From Deltaproteobacteria bacterium (GTDB lineage: Bacteria; Myxococcota_A; Polyangia; Nannocystales; Nannocystaceae), in assembly GCA_003696955.1 (NCBI GenBank), contig RFGU01000147.1:1-35271 (forward strand): a stretch of 35,271 nt of DNA, in the 5' to 3' direction. Position 1 is the stretch's first letter, and each line of letters opens with the position of its first letter. The notes beneath the pieces were generated by a model, which saw nothing but the letters and a program-made list of their open reading frames with translations, was not told the DNA's origin and made no database searches. A program made the position numbers and the translations under genes. Positions 14,437-22,043 of this stretch are shown here, piece by piece.

Positions 14437-17013
14437 ATGCCCTCCCGCCTCGCACGTTCGGTCGCACGGTTCATCGGCTGGATCGCAGCGACCCGTGGAC
14501 GGGCGGCCGCATCCCTCCTCGCGGTGCTCGTGCTGGCCGCGGGGGCGGGCGTCTTCGCCCGGGGGCTTCGGGTGGACACCAACCTCGAGGCCCTCCTCTA
14601 CCCCACCGACCCCGCCATCGCCGCCCTCGAGGAGCTCCGGGCGCGACAAGGGTCGACCGACTACCTCTACGTCGCCGTACGCAGCAAGGACCCCCAGGCC
14701 AAGGGGCGCTTCCTCGCGGACGTCGCCGAACGCATGCGCACGTGGCCGGATCTGGTGGAACTTTCCACCGGTCGCGATCTGACGCCGCTGCGCGACCACG
14801 CCTTGTACTTCCTCTCCATCGGCGACCTCGAGCACCTGCGGGACGAACTCGAACGCCTGCGAAGGCGCGAGGTGGCCCGGGAGATGGCCGCAGGCGTCGG
14901 CGACGGCGACGTGGCCCTCGATGCCGTCGTCGTCGAGGACGACTGGGACGCCGATCCGAGCGAGTGGGGGGAGGACGAAGGGGATGCCAGCGACACCGCC
15001 TCGCCGCCAACGATGCGCACGGGCGAAGACGACGACACGAAGGACGACGACATCGGCGCGTTGCTCGCCCGCTACCGGGAGCGCCTCGCGGGCATCGAGG
15101 TGCTTCCCCCCGGCGACCTCGACCTCATCTGGCCGGCCGAGGACGCCGAGGGGCGCCTGCCTTGGCCCGAACGCGTAGAGCGCCCGTTCATCTCGGCCGA
15201 CGGCGAGGTGCAGGTCATCCGCGCACGCCTCGAACGTCCCGCCACCGACGTGGCGTACGCCCGCGAGGTCTCGGCACGGGTCCAGCGGATCTTCGACGAC
15301 CTCGATCCGGCGACCTATGCCCCGGACATGCTCGCCAAGATCGGCGGGCCCTACATGGCGGCACGGGAGGCCAATGCCATCCTGAAGGACCTGCGAAACG
15401 CGACGACCGTCTCGGGGGGCCTCGTGGCGGCCGTCCTGCTCGTCTCGTTTCGACGCATCCGGGCCCTCGCGCTCGTGCTCCTCCCCATCGCCGTCTCGAC
15501 GGTGTTCACCTTGGCCGCCGCAAGGATCCTCCTCGGCGAACTCAACGTGCTGACGGCGTTCTTGTTCGCGGTGCTGCTGGGCATCGGGGTGGACTTCGCC
15601 GTTCACCTGTACGCGGTACGCGAGCGCCACGGTCGCACGGCACGCTGGCCCGACGTGGTGCGCCATCACCTCCGCCCGCTCACCGCGGCCATGGCCACCA
15701 CCGTCGGCAGCTTCCTCGTGCTGGAGATCGCCCGATTCAAGGGTTTTCGCGAGTTCGGAGCCATCGCCGCCGTGGGCGTGGCAGTCAGTTACGTCCTCGC
15801 CCTCGTGCTCGTTCCGGCCATCGACACCGTGTTCGGCCCGTACCGTGGAAGCGAGGCCGGCTCGTCCCGTCGTCTCGCCGTTGCCGCCGAGCGTGCGTTG
15901 CGACGCCTTCGCTGGCCCATCGTCGCCGCGTGCCTGATCGTCGCCGTGTGGGGTACGCCGCGCGTGGGCTTCGAACGGGACCTGCGCAACCTGCGAGCGC
16001 CGGAATCCAAGTCCGAGAAGGGCGTGCCCTACTCCCGCGCCCTGGGCAAGAAGACCTCGGGGACCCCGGTGATCGTGCTCGCCGACGACGCCCGCCAGCT
16101 CGACCGCGCCGTCGATGCGCTCCGCCGCGACCGAAGCACGATCCTCTTCGGGAACGAGCCGTGGATCCGCGACGTGGTGAGCCTGTCCCTCTACATGCCG
16201 AAGGACCAGGAACGCAAACAGGCGATCTTGCGCGAGATCGGTGAACGGGCCGACAAGCTGCTGGGCCTTTTGCCGACGACGGGAGAACGTGCACGCTTTC
16301 GGTCCCATCTCGAGGCCTTGCGGCGCCTGGCCTCCGCACCGCCCTTGCGCCGTGAGGATCTGCCCGACTGGGCGCGCCTTCCGTTCCTCGAACGGGACGG
16401 CCACGACGATCGCATCGCCCTACTCTATACCCGTGAACGGCCCTACGATCTCGATCAGGTGCAGGCGGTACGACGGCGTTTCGACCTGGTCACGCAGGAC
16501 ACGGGCGTTCGAGGCGCAAGTTCCCGGTTCGTGCTCGCGGATCTGTCGGTCGAGGTGGAAAGGGACGCCCGACGGCTACCACCCTACGCGATCGCGGCCA
16601 TCTTGCTGCTCATCTGGATCGATCTTCGGCGGCCGACCGCCACCACGATCTGCTTCGGTAGCCTCGCCCTCGGCCTGGGCGTCACCTTCGGCGTCATGGG
16701 ACTCGCCCCACTGCCGGTCAATTTCTACAACCTGGTCGTGATGCCGGCGGTCGTCGGGCTCGGCATCGACGCAAGCATCCACCTGTGGCACGCCCGCCGC
16801 CGGGGCCGGGCGACGACCGCCGCCACGTCGAAGGCCGCCCTCGTCGCGGCCCTCACCACGGCGGGTGGATTCGCGGGGCTCGCCGTGGCCGACCATCGGG
16901 GCCTTGCGTCCATCGGCCACCTCGGGATCCTCGCCACCTGCGCCTGCGTCTTCGTGGCCGTCGCCCTGCTCGGCGCGCCGGGGGGTTCGCCGTCCGGTAC
17001 GGACGGGACGTAA
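14437..17013 (+). CDS. RND/MMPL-family exporter
   Basis: This 858-residue inner-membrane protein has two halves, each with one helix, a large periplasmic loop and a five-helix bundle. The first helix is at about 24-43. The first bundle (about 325-470) includes LLGIGVDFAVH with Asp386, and the second (about 710-855) includes GLGIDASIHLW with Asp778; both Asp are at the proton-relay place of MMPL/hydrophobe exporters. Such transporters move lipids, hopanoids or other hydrophobic molecules out of the inner membrane. The first periplasmic loop holds a very acidic, low-complexity insert at about 155-206. I chose ATG 14437; the frame is open upstream over the NFU gene. TAGACT at 14415-14420 is the only -10-like element in the 205-nt gap upstream, which otherwise shows nothing clear. 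Confidence 0.88.
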   Translation: MPSRLARSVARFIGWIAATRGRAAASLLAVLVLAAGAGVFARGLRVDTNLEALLYPTDPAIAALEELRARQGSTDYLYVAVRSKDPQAKGRFLADVAERMRTWPDLVELSTGRDLTPLRDHALYFLSIGDLEHLRDELERLRRREVAREMAAGVGDGDVALDAVVVEDDWDADPSEWGEDEGDASDTASPPTMRTGEDDDTKDDDIGALLARYRERLAGIEVLPPGDLDLIWPAEDAEGRLPWPERVERPFISADGEVQVIRARLERPATDVAYAREVSARVQRIFDDLDPATYAPDMLAKIGGPYMAAREANAILKDLRNATTVSGGLVAAVLLVSFRRIRALALVLLPIAVSTVFTLAAARILLGELNVLTAFLFAVLLGIGVDFAVHLYAVRERHGRTARWPDVVRHHLRPLTAAMATTVGSFLVLEIARFKGFREFGAIAAVGVAVSYVLALVLVPAIDTVFGPYRGSEAGSSRRLAVAAERALRRLRWPIVAACLIVAVWGTPRVGFERDLRNLRAPESKSEKGVPYSRALGKKTSGTPVIVLADDARQLDRAVDALRRDRSTILFGNEPWIRDVVSLSLYMPKDQERKQAILREIGERADKLLGLLPTTGERARFRSHLEALRRLASAPPLRREDLPDWARLPFLERDGHDDRIALLYTRERPYDLDQVQAVRRRFDLVTQDTGVRGASSRFVLADLSVEVERDARRLPPYAIAAILLLIWIDLRRPTATTICFGSLALGLGVTFGVMGLAPLPVNFYNLVVMPAVVGLGIDASIHLWHARRRGRATTAATSKAALVAALTTAGGFAGLAVADHRGLASIGHLGILATCACVFVAVALLGAPGGSPSGTDGT

Positions 17014-17028
17014 CCCTCGCCCCGTCGA

Positions 17029-17054
17029 GCCGGACGATCCCACCCATCGCCGGC
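17029..17054. terminator. hairpin between convergent exporter and OmpA genes
   Basis: GCCGG-A-CGAT (17029-17038) pairs with ATCGCCGGC (17046-17054), giving 9 bp with one bulged A and a CCCACCC loop. It lies in the 60-nt gap between convergent stops. It is a likely bidirectional terminator without a U-tract. Confidence 0.5.
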
Positions 17055-17073
17055 TGCCGCCGGACCATCCGCC

Positions 17074-18489
17074 CTACTGCGCCTGCCCCTTCGCTCGGTC
17101 CTTTGGGCCGGTGTCGGGCTCGTCGTCCTTCGTGAGGATCCGGAACTCGGTGCGGCGGTTCTTCGCCCGCCCCTCTTCGGTGTCGTTCGGCGCAATCGGC
17201 TCGTCCGGCCCGGCACCGCGCACGCGCAAGCGCGACGGATCGATGCCGCCACGCACGAGGTAGTCGCGGACGGCCTCGGCCCGGCGGCGCGAAAGTTCGA
17301 GGTTGAACTCCCGGGTGCCCACGTTGTCGGTGTGGCCGACGATCTCCACCCGGATCTCGGGGAACTCCTTGAGCACTTCGATGGCCTTGTCGAGCACCGG
17401 CTTGGATTCCGGCTTGATCGTGGCCTCGTTGAAGTCGAACTCGATGCCCTCGATGACCCCGGAGAACTCCTTGACGGGCTCGGGGAGCTCGTCGGGGCAG
17501 CCGTCGTCGTCCTGGTAGCCGTTCTTCGTCTCGGGCTCGTCCACGCACGCGTCGTCCGGATCCAAGATCCCGTCGCCGTCGGTATCGGGGATCGGGCAGC
17601 CGTCGGGCGCCACCCCCGGCACCTTCGGGCACGCATCGTCCCGGTCGAGGAACCCGTCGCCGTCGGTGTCGCGGCGCGGGCAGCCGTCGGGCGCCACCCC
17701 AGGCTCGTCGGGGCAGGCGTCCTTCGCGTCCACGAAGCCGTCGCCGTCCCGATCGGGTGGGGGTGGCGGCTCGGGACGTTTCGGGACCCGGTAGGTGAAC
17801 GAGACGCCGAAGAGCACCTCGAAATGGTGGGTGACGTCGTTCTGCCGGGCCGCCTTGGCGCCCATGAGATGACGCCCTTCGAGCCGCAATGCCACGAAGC
17901 GGTGAGCAAACAACTCGACGCCGACGCCGTAGTGCGCGATGGGGTCCACGTCCCGCCCCACCACGTCCATCGCCGACCGTACGCCCATCAGGCCGAAGCC
18001 GCCGAGGGCGAACGGGGAGATCCGGTAGCCGGGCAGCCGCAGGATCGGGTGCCCCCGAAACCCGTAGAGCAGAACCGGGTCGTTCGTCGCCGTGCGCGCA
18101 AACGTGGGGACGACGTTGCCTTCGATCTCGAGCCCGAGGAACGAGAGGGGAAAGTAGGCGAAGCGCAGTCCCCAGTCGCCGATCCCCACCTTCCACAGGG
18201 GCTTTTGCGGCGCGGTCGCCGGATCGTAGAAGTCGTGATCGTCGGCCGCGAAGAACGCCCCGCCGTAGACGCCGATCTCGATCATGTTGCGCGCGGGGAC
18301 CACCCGGCGGATCCATGGACGCTCGGCCACGGGAGTCGCCTTCTCTCCGTCGGACGCGTCGTGCTTCGTCGCGCCGCCCGTGGGCCCCGCCGTGCTCGTC
18401 GCCGGATACCCAGCGACCACGCCCGCGAGTGCGAGGCCACCCACCGGGATCGGGCGGAGGGAGAACAGGGAGACGGGGACCTCGATCAT
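17074..18489 (-). CDS. OmpA-family outer-membrane protein with TSP3 repeats
   Basis: This 471-residue protein has an export signal-like start, a beta-barrel-like region (about 60-235), a Pro-rich turn, three Asp-rich thrombospondin type-3 repeats (about 246-335; DRDGDG, DTDGDG, DTDGDG) and an OmpA peptidoglycan-binding domain (about 345-455) with GHTDN (D388) and the NLELSRRRA helix (R403). It should link the outer membrane to peptidoglycan, with Ca2+ in the repeats. This layout is common in Myxococcota. ATG 18489 is used; GTG 18501 is an equal alternative, adding four residues. It follows the Cys-rich lipoprotein gene on the same strand by 57 nt and may share its promoter. Confidence 0.9.
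   Translation of the reverse strand: MIEVPVSLFSLRPIPVGGLALAGVVAGYPATSTAGPTGGATKHDASDGEKATPVAERPWIRRVVPARNMIEIGVYGGAFFAADDHDFYDPATAPQKPLWKVGIGDWGLRFAYFPLSFLGLEIEGNVVPTFARTATNDPVLLYGFRGHPILRLPGYRISPFALGGFGLMGVRSAMDVVGRDVDPIAHYGVGVELFAHRFVALRLEGRHLMGAKAARQNDVTHHFEVLFGVSFTYRVPKRPEPPPPPDRDGDGFVDAKDACPDEPGVAPDGCPRRDTDGDGFLDRDDACPKVPGVAPDGCPIPDTDGDGILDPDDACVDEPETKNGYQDDDGCPDELPEPVKEFSGVIEGIEFDFNEATIKPESKPVLDKAIEVLKEFPEIRVEIVGHTDNVGTREFNLELSRRRAEAVRDYLVRGGIDPSRLRVRGAGPDEPIAPNDTEEGRAKNRRTEFRILTKDDEPDTGPKDRAKGQAQ
17593..17700 (-). repeat. tandem DNA repeat inside the OmpA TSP3 region
   Basis: A 24-bp segment starting CGGGCAGCCGTCGG is identical at 17593-17616 and 17677-17700, an 84-bp (28-codon) period. 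It encodes the GVAPDGCP part of two neighbouring TSP3 repeats. It is coding repetition, not a CRISPR or mobile repeat, and could allow repeat-number change. Confidence 0.8.
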
Positions 18490-18546
18490 GGGCAGGGGCA
18501 CGATGCGGTGGGAACGTGGGCGCGAGGGATCAGGGAGCGCAAGGGG

Positions 18547-19077
18547 TCAGTCGCAGGCCTCGGCCTCGGCGACGCAACCGGCAGGTTGCGGATCCTGAAC
18601 GTTGACGAGGATGCAGTTGGTGCACGGGTCGAGCATGCCCGGATCGGCCGTCGTGCCTCCCGTGCCCGTATCACCTCCCGTGCTGCCCCCCGTGTCGCAA
18701 TAGCCCTTCTCGGCGCACTGCTGCGCCACGCAGTCCACGAGGCGGAGCAACTGCAGGGCCTCCTCCTCGTCGAGGCCCTTGTCGCACTCGAGGAAACACG
18801 AAAGATCCGGCTCCGGAGGCAAGGGCATGGGAAGTCCGGCGGCACAACCGAACACGCACTCGATGGCATCGCGGCAGGTGCTGTCGGGCACGGGCTTGGG
18901 GCCCGTGGACGACGAGGCGCCCTGCCCGGTCGTCCACGGATCGGGGGGCTCGAAGCCCGTCGAGGCATCCGTCGTGCCCGTGGTACCGGCACCCGCGACC
19001 TTCTGGTCCGAATCGAAACAACCGCCCATCGCCACGGCGACGATGGCAGCAAGGGTGCACATGCGGGGACCGGGCAC
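18547..19077 (-). CDS. Cys-rich lipoprotein of unknown function
   Basis: I do not recognise this 176-residue protein. It has a short signal ending in a lipobox-like AMGGC (Cys20), a low-complexity Thr/Gly/Ser linker of the style common in Nannocystaceae secreted proteins, and a C-terminal domain of about 110 residues with twelve Cys, enough for six disulfides, plus an internal Gly/Thr-rich stretch. Two starts compete. GTG 19077 supplies an Arg before the hydrophobic core and lies 9 nt after the -10-like TATGCT. ATG 19062 has a shorter, uncharged signal. It is divergent from the large lipoprotein gene at 19187 and upstream of ompA. The Cys pattern suggests an extracellular or surface domain; no enzyme motif is seen. 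Confidence 0.75.
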   Translation of the reverse strand: MPGPRMCTLAAIVAVAMGGCFDSDQKVAGAGTTGTTDASTGFEPPDPWTTGQGASSSTGPKPVPDSTCRDAIECVFGCAAGLPMPLPPEPDLSCFLECDKGLDEEEALQLLRLVDCVAQQCAEKGYCDTGGSTGGDTGTGGTTADPGMLDPCTNCILVNVQDPQPAGCVAEAEACD

Positions 19078-19086
19078 GGCAGGGCG

Positions 19087-19114
19087 AGCATATCCGCTTT
19101 GGGGCCGTCCACAA
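19087..19114 (-). promoter_or_regulatory. candidate promoter of the Cys-rich lipoprotein (and ompA)
   Basis: On the minus strand, TTGTGG (19114-19109) and TATGCT (19092-19087) are 16 nt apart. The predicted start near 19080 would give a leaderless or very short leader for GTG 19077. The -10 is identical to that proposed for the tRNA pair. Confidence 0.4.
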
Positions 19115-19186
19115 AGGTCCGGGCCGATGCCTGGGTAAAACCCCTTTCCCCGCCGCCGGTTTTTCGTCACACTTCGGGGTAGCCGG

Positions 19187-20500
19187 ATGCCGTTCCTTCA
19201 TTCCATCCGCTGGTGGACCGCCGCCGGGCTCGTGACGGCCGCGACCGGGTGTCGCGGTGAGGATCTCTCCTTCGACTGCGACTACCAGTCGGAACGATTC
19301 GCCGAGGAGGCCGCGGCCGAAGGAGCGCTGCGCGACGCCCCCCCGGAGGGCGGCCCGTACCCGGTGGCCGTGGTCGTCTCCGAGACGGGCCTCGACCGGC
19401 TCGTCAAGGCCGTCGTGGGAGAGGACATCCCCTTCGCGGGGAACGTCCCCCTCGCCGGATTCGACGCTTCTTTCGAACCGAAGGGCGAGCCGCAGGTACG
19501 GATCCTCGACGTGCCCGGATGTGTGGACTGCGTGTTCTTCGACGTGGAGTTCTACCTGTCCTTGGCGGACACGGGCGGCGGAGGCGTAAGCTCCGGCGTC
19601 GGCTCCACGCGCCTCGGGATCCCCCTCTACCTGCAACCGGGGCCCGACGACGTGATGGAGCTTTGGGCCGACTACGACGCGCTGCGCATCGAGTCCTTCG
19701 ACTTCGTCGTCGCCGGTTTCACGTCGGAGGAGCACGAGGCCCTCGCCGGCGCCATGCGGATCCTCCTCGAGGAGAAGATCCGCGAGCAGTACGACCCGAC
19801 CCACATCATGGACTTCGAGCCATGGCGGCTGGGCACGGGCGACGTCCGACTCGTGGCCCAAGAACTCTTCCTCTTCCCCGACGACGCCACCATGGCCGTG
19901 GGGATGCAGACGAACCTCGCCCTCCCCGAAGGGGCGGGGCTCGAACGCCCCACCCTGCCCGAGGGCGCACACCTCGGCCTTGCGTTCCACGGAGCGATCT
20001 TCGAGCCCCTCATCGAGCGCATGATCGTCGAGGGCGAGATCCCACGCCGCTACGATGCCGACGGAACCCCCGACGAAGAAGGGGAGTTCGGCATCACGAT
20101 CCAGTCCATCGCGGGGCTGCCGAGCCCCATGCCCGAGGTCTTCCGCGTCATGTTCCGGGTCTGGCGCACGGCAGGCGGGTACTGCGGCTACGCCCTGGCC
20201 CAGATGGACGTGACCGGCGCCTTCGACGGCCGATTCCTGCGCATGAGCCCGGGGCCCGTCGCGGTGCTCTCCGGCGAGGGGGCGGGAGCCGTGGCGGCCG
20301 AGGACGAGGAACTCGTCGCGGAGCACCAGGGGGTGGTCGACAACTTCAAGCGGGCCGTCGCCGAACAACTCGAGCTGGCCGTGGGGCTTTCGGCGGTCGA
20401 TCTGCCCGGCCACGACGTGGTCCTCGAGGCCCCGGTGCTCGACATCGAGCCGGACGCGGTTCGCATGGCCTCGGACTTCTTCACGGTCGAAGAACCGTAG
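19187..20500 (+). CDS. large beta-rich lipoprotein, possibly TULIP-like
   Basis: I do not recognise this 437-residue protein by family. It has a signal ending in ATGC (lipobox Cys22) and then a mix of amphipathic helices and long alternating strands. The pattern looks repeated: a helix (LDRLVKAVVG about 70-80; EALAGAMRILLEEKI about 185-199; VVDNFKRAVAEQLEL near 385-400) followed by extended strands. This recalls the lipid-binding tubular (TULIP/BPI-like) fold, but that is only an inference from pattern. There are few Cys in the mature part. ATG 19187 is a clear start for a signal peptide. It is divergent from the Cys-rich lipoprotein gene, and an RND-type hydrophobe exporter lies 2.2 kb away, so a role in lipid handling between membranes is possible. 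Confidence 0.75.
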   Translation: MPFLHSIRWWTAAGLVTAATGCRGEDLSFDCDYQSERFAEEAAAEGALRDAPPEGGPYPVAVVVSETGLDRLVKAVVGEDIPFAGNVPLAGFDASFEPKGEPQVRILDVPGCVDCVFFDVEFYLSLADTGGGGVSSGVGSTRLGIPLYLQPGPDDVMELWADYDALRIESFDFVVAGFTSEEHEALAGAMRILLEEKIREQYDPTHIMDFEPWRLGTGDVRLVAQELFLFPDDATMAVGMQTNLALPEGAGLERPTLPEGAHLGLAFHGAIFEPLIERMIVEGEIPRRYDADGTPDEEGEFGITIQSIAGLPSPMPEVFRVMFRVWRTAGGYCGYALAQMDVTGAFDGRFLRMSPGPVAVLSGEGAGAVAAEDEELVAEHQGVVDNFKRAVAEQLELAVGLSAVDLPGHDVVLEAPVLDIEPDAVRMASDFFTVEEP

Positions 20501-20607
20501 GGCTGCCCCCGCGGCCGCGGCACTGGTGGTCCGTAGGCCCCGGTCGAACCTTGCGGACTCGGCGCCGGCCGTGCCGGCAGGGCACGAGCGTGTCAAGGTA
20601 AGCCTCG

Positions 20608-21312
20608 ATGCACGCCCCTTCGTCCAAGCGATCTTCGATCCCACGGCGCGCGTTCATGCGAAAGGCCGCGGCCGGCACGACCGTCGCAGCCCTGGGCGCC
20701 CTGTGGATCTTCGACGACGCCCTGACCCGCACGGCCAAGGCCCAGACGCGCGCCGACGGTCGGCCCCGCCTGCCGCCCGGACAGAAGGTGATCTCCAAGC
20801 TGCGTCCCATGGGGGGGACGCCGGGCGACCCGTCGCGGGCGCGCTTTCGGCTGCGCGTGCACGGCGAGGTGGCCTCGCCCCGCGTCCTCGACTTTCCCGC
20901 CCTGCGTGCCCTCGGCGAGACCGTCCGCCCCGCGGACGTCCACTGCGTCACCGGATGGAGCGTGCTCGGGGCGAGGTGGCGAGGTGTGCCCATCGCCGCC
21001 GTGGCGGAGCTTTGCCGGCCCACGCGACACGCGCGCCACGTGATCTTCGAGGCGGCCGGCGGCTACACCGCCAACGTGCGGATCGACGAGGCCCTCGCCG
21101 ACGGCACCATGATCGTGTGGGAACTCGACGGCCGCCCCCTGCCCGGCCGCCACGGCGGGCCGGTGCGCGCCCTCGTCCCCGACCTCTACTTCTGGAAGAG
21201 CGCCAAGTGGCTCACCGGGATCCGTTTCGTGCGGCGCGACGAGCCCGGCTACTGGGAGCGCCGTGGCTACCACAACCATGCGGACCCGTGGCGCGAAGAA
21301 CGGTATGCCTGA
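20608..21312 (+). CDS. Tat-exported molybdopterin-dependent oxidoreductase (sulfite-oxidase fold)
   Basis: This 234-residue protein has a twin-arginine signal (RRAFMRK at 13-19) and a sulfite-oxidase-type Mo-pterin domain. Cys113 in VHCVTGWS is the expected Mo ligand. GGPVRALVPDLYFWKSAKW (183-201) and the C-terminal GYHNHADPW (220-228) are typical. It should fold with cofactor in the cytoplasm and act in the periplasm. It lacks the dimerisation domain of true sulfite oxidases and resembles the MsrP/YedY size class, which repairs methionine sulfoxide in proteins, but the substrate is unproven. ATG 20608 has AAGG at 20595-20598, 9 nt upstream. The next gene overlaps its last 8 nt and probably encodes its electron donor. 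Confidence 0.9.
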   Translation: MHAPSSKRSSIPRRAFMRKAAAGTTVAALGALWIFDDALTRTAKAQTRADGRPRLPPGQKVISKLRPMGGTPGDPSRARFRLRVHGEVASPRVLDFPALRALGETVRPADVHCVTGWSVLGARWRGVPIAAVAELCRPTRHARHVIFEAAGGYTANVRIDEALADGTMIVWELDGRPLPGRHGGPVRALVPDLYFWKSAKWLTGIRFVRRDEPGYWERRGYHNHADPWREERYA

Positions 21313-21919
21313 GCGCCGTGCAACCGGCTCGGTCCGCAAGGGCTTGCGGGCGCTGCACCGCGACGTGGGCTACCTCCTCGTCGGCCTGACCTTCGTCTAC
21401 GGGATCTCGGGACTTGCGGTCAACCACATCGGCGAGTTCGACCCGAACTTCGTCCATGGGGAGCGCCGGATCGCCGTGCCCGCCGACCTTCCCGAACGCG
21501 CCCACACCGAAGCCGAACGGCAGCAGGTGGCCGCGCGGGTCCACGAGCTGCTCGATGCACCGTATCCGGCCGCGGAGATCCTGTGGCTTTCGGACGGCGA
21601 GGCGGAGTTCGTCTTCGAGGACGGAACCGCCTACGTCGACCTCTCCGCCCGGAGCATCGACCATACGTGGCAACGGCCGCGCCCCTTCCTGCGTGCGGCG
21701 AACTTCCTGCATCTCAACCGCGGCAAGGCCGCATGGACCTACGTCGCCGACGCCTACGCGATCTTGCTGCTCTTCTTGGCCACGTCGGGCCTGTTCATGC
21801 TTCCGGGCCGCCACAAGTTGGCCCGCAAGCTCGTCCTGGTGGCCCTCGGTGCCGCGATCCCCGTGGCCTACGTGGTGTTCTCGCCGGGCGCTCCGGCCGC
21901 AAACGCCCCCGAGCGCTGA
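21305..21919 (+). CDS. PepSY-associated transmembrane protein, likely heme electron donor
   Basis: This 204-residue membrane protein matches the short PepSY-TM-like type. The first helix (about 21-40) is bounded by LHRDVGYLL (His18) and VNHIG (His41). A periplasmic segment (about 45-140) follows, then LHLNRG (His136), a second helix (about 147-166) with His170 after it, and a third helix (about 173-193). The paired His residues are well placed for b-type heme. ATG 21305 overlaps the stop of the molybdopterin gene by 8 nt, a sign of translational coupling. It probably passes quinone or cytosolic electrons to the Mo enzyme, as MsrQ does for MsrP, although it is not MsrQ. The heme role is an inference from the His pattern. 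Confidence 0.8.
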   Translation: MPERRATGSVRKGLRALHRDVGYLLVGLTFVYGISGLAVNHIGEFDPNFVHGERRIAVPADLPERAHTEAERQQVAARVHELLDAPYPAAEILWLSDGEAEFVFEDGTAYVDLSARSIDHTWQRPRPFLRAANFLHLNRGKAAWTYVADAYAILLLFLATSGLFMLPGRHKLARKLVLVALGAAIPVAYVVFSPGAPAANAPER

Positions 21920-22032
21920 CGGCGTTTCGACCGTGGCCGAGCGAAAGGCCCGCTGCGCACGTGCCTCCGCAGCCTGGCCGGGCCAGACGATCCCCACGAT
22001 TGGGTCATGGCGACACGGCGGCCTCCATGCCA

Positions 22033-22037
22033 AAGGA
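22033..22037 (+). promoter_or_regulatory. ribosome binding site deciding the start at 22044
   Basis: AAGGA lies 6 nt before GTG 22044. The upstream in-frame GTG at 21933 has no such site and would add a 37-residue Arg/Ala-rich stretch without domain character. Confidence 0.5.
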
Positions 22038-22043
22038 ACCGGT

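Noticed and set aside
14023-16404. 793-codon minus-strand frame opposite the exporter
   Set aside because: It is a shadow of the RND/MMPL gene and crosses the NFU gene; the composition is atypical.
17500-17760. Possible CRISPR-like or mobile repeat
   Set aside because: The repeats are in frame with the Asp-rich TSP3 units of OmpA and have no spacers.
19145-19173. Plus-strand promoter for the large lipoprotein (TTTCCC / CACACT)
   Set aside because: Both boxes are poor matches, so no promoter is called.
21933-22043. Longer N-terminus for the PAS protein from GTG 21933
   Set aside because: No ribosome binding site is seen there, and the added residues are Arg/Ala-rich without domain character.
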